This document shows, piece after piece, positions 63,426 through 64,000 of a stretch of DNA of 64,000 nucleotides (the first letter of the stretch is position 1; every line of letters begins with the position of its first letter). Origin of the DNA: Moheibacter sediminis (GTDB lineage: Bacteria > Bacteroidota > Bacteroidia > Flavobacteriales > Weeksellaceae); assembly GCF_900176425.1 (NCBI RefSeq), contig NZ_FWXS01000006.1:62001-126000 (forward strand), given 5' to 3'. A model generated the notes under the pieces. It was not told where the DNA came from and searched no databases. It was given only the letters and a program-made list of their open reading frames with translations. Both the position numbers and the translations under genes were made by a program.

Positions 63426-64000
63426 ATGCACCTCGAATGGTTAAAGCTCCGCAATTTTAAAAATTTCACAGAATCCGATTGGGAATTTTCTCCCAAAATC
63501 AATGCTTTTGTGGGAAGTAATGGCGTTGGTAAAACCAATGTTTTAGATGCTATTCATTACATGGCACTCACAAAAAGCTATCTCAATTATTCAGATGCTC
63601 AGAACATCAATTTCGATTCAGATTTCTTTTCGCTCGAAGGAAATTTCCAGAAAAATGAAAACGAAGATGTCATTTTTTGTGCAGTCCAAAATGCAAAAAG
63701 TAAGGTTCTGAAAAAAAACTCCAAGACTTACGACCGCATTTCGGAACACATTGGCCAGTATCCGCTGGTCATGATTTCTCCTTACGACAGCGATTTGATC
63801 AAAGATGGAAGCGATACCAGAAGACGTTTTATAGACAATATTATTTCGCAGTCCAATAAAGAATACCTCAATAATCTCATGCGTTACAACCGCGTAGTCG
63901 TTCAGCGAAATTCTCTCTTGAAATATTTTGTGCAAAACAATACTTTCGATGTGGTTTCACTTGAAATTTATGACGACGGACTCATTTCACTCGGAAATGA
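63426..64000 (+). CDS. recF: DNA replication/repair protein RecF (3' end beyond the window)
   Basis: The first 191 codons are visible. LRNFKNFTESDWEFSPKINA is the RecF/SMC start, followed by the Walker A VGSNGVGKTNVLDAIHYMA (about 31-38), a region with FDVVSLEIYDDGL, and RRFIDNIISQSNKEYL typical of the RecF arm. RecF loads RecA at gaps with RecO and RecR. No ribosome-binding site is apparent. Confidence 0.92.
   Translation, partial: MHLEWLKLRNFKNFTESDWEFSPKINAFVGSNGVGKTNVLDAIHYMALTKSYLNYSDAQNINFDSDFFSLEGNFQKNENEDVIFCAVQNAKSKVLKKNSKTYDRISEHIGQYPLVMISPYDSDLIKDGSDTRRRFIDNIISQSNKEYLNNLMRYNRVVVQRNSLLKYFVQNNTFDVVSLEIYDDGLISLGN

Noticed and set aside
63212-63460. 82-codon frame in the GC-rich stretch as a gene
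   Set aside because: The composition alone keeps the frame open; the predicted peptide has no domain or signal and it overlaps the recF start.

Overview
This window is a low-G+C, gene-dense chromosomal segment from a member of the Bacteroidota, most likely order Flavobacteriales. The evidence is consistent: tandem SusC/SusD pairs, type IX secretion (T9SS) substrates with a PorP/SprF partner, many lipoproteins, a split ATP synthase operon without atpD/atpC, no obvious Shine-Dalgarno sequences, and repeated matches to the Bacteroidota -7 promoter element TAnnTTTG upstream of genes. I could not fix the genus. No rRNA, tRNA, CRISPR array, insertion sequence or prophage was seen.

Layout. 1-4.7 kb: a partial acyltransferase (plsC-like), a repeat-rich small lipoprotein, a two-gene envelope module of unknown function, and a compact operon of a U32-family tRNA hydroxylation protein, a ferredoxin and 5-formyl-THF cyclo-ligase. 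4.8-11.7 kb: a membrane pyrophosphatase fused to a peptidoglycan-binding OmpA domain, an AIM24-family protein, a fused PyrE-PyrF (UMP synthase) and ruvC. 11.8-15.9 kb: a three-gene operon of secreted paralogues with shared N- and C-terminal modules; the largest carries three MAM-like repeats between them. 16-29.8 kb: mostly single housekeeping or envelope genes (AraC/TPR regulator, M1 peptidase, coaX, NlpE-like lipoprotein, fbp, PAP2 phosphatase, T9SS substrate, DoxX, hydrolase, pdxJ, MscS channel, DUF456, ogt).

29.8-34.5 kb is the rimP-nusA-infB translation/transcription operon. It has a short leader holding a consensus promoter element, a 12-codon ORF and a terminator-like hairpin directly before rimP. 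35.4-44.7 kb holds two tandem SusCD outer-membrane uptake pairs with near-identical promoters and no accompanying enzymes, followed by a putative porin and an unusual CDP-alcohol phosphatidyltransferase. 47.4-50.7 kb is a minus-strand run of small envelope and housekeeping genes ending in dusB.

50.8-51.2 kb holds the remains of a toxin-antitoxin locus (YafQ/RelE-like toxin fragment). 51.2-57.0 kb is the ATP synthase cluster (atpZ/I-like, DUF6168-like, atpB, E, F, H, A, G). 57.3-63.2 kb is a T9SS cassette: two large adhesin-like proteins with gliding-motility C-terminal (type B) signals flanking a PorP/SprF protein. A short GC-rich stretch then precedes recF, which runs off the window end.

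Working together: the envelope theme dominates (SusCD uptake, T9SS surface display, lipoproteins, peptidoglycan-tethered proton/sodium pump). The proton-motive machinery (pyrophosphatase and ATP synthase) and the translation operon form the housekeeping core. The points most worth a second look are the pyrophosphatase-OmpA fusion, the rimP leader attenuator, the three-paralogue surface operon with its domain insertion, the decayed toxin-antitoxin module, and the GC-rich island before recF.
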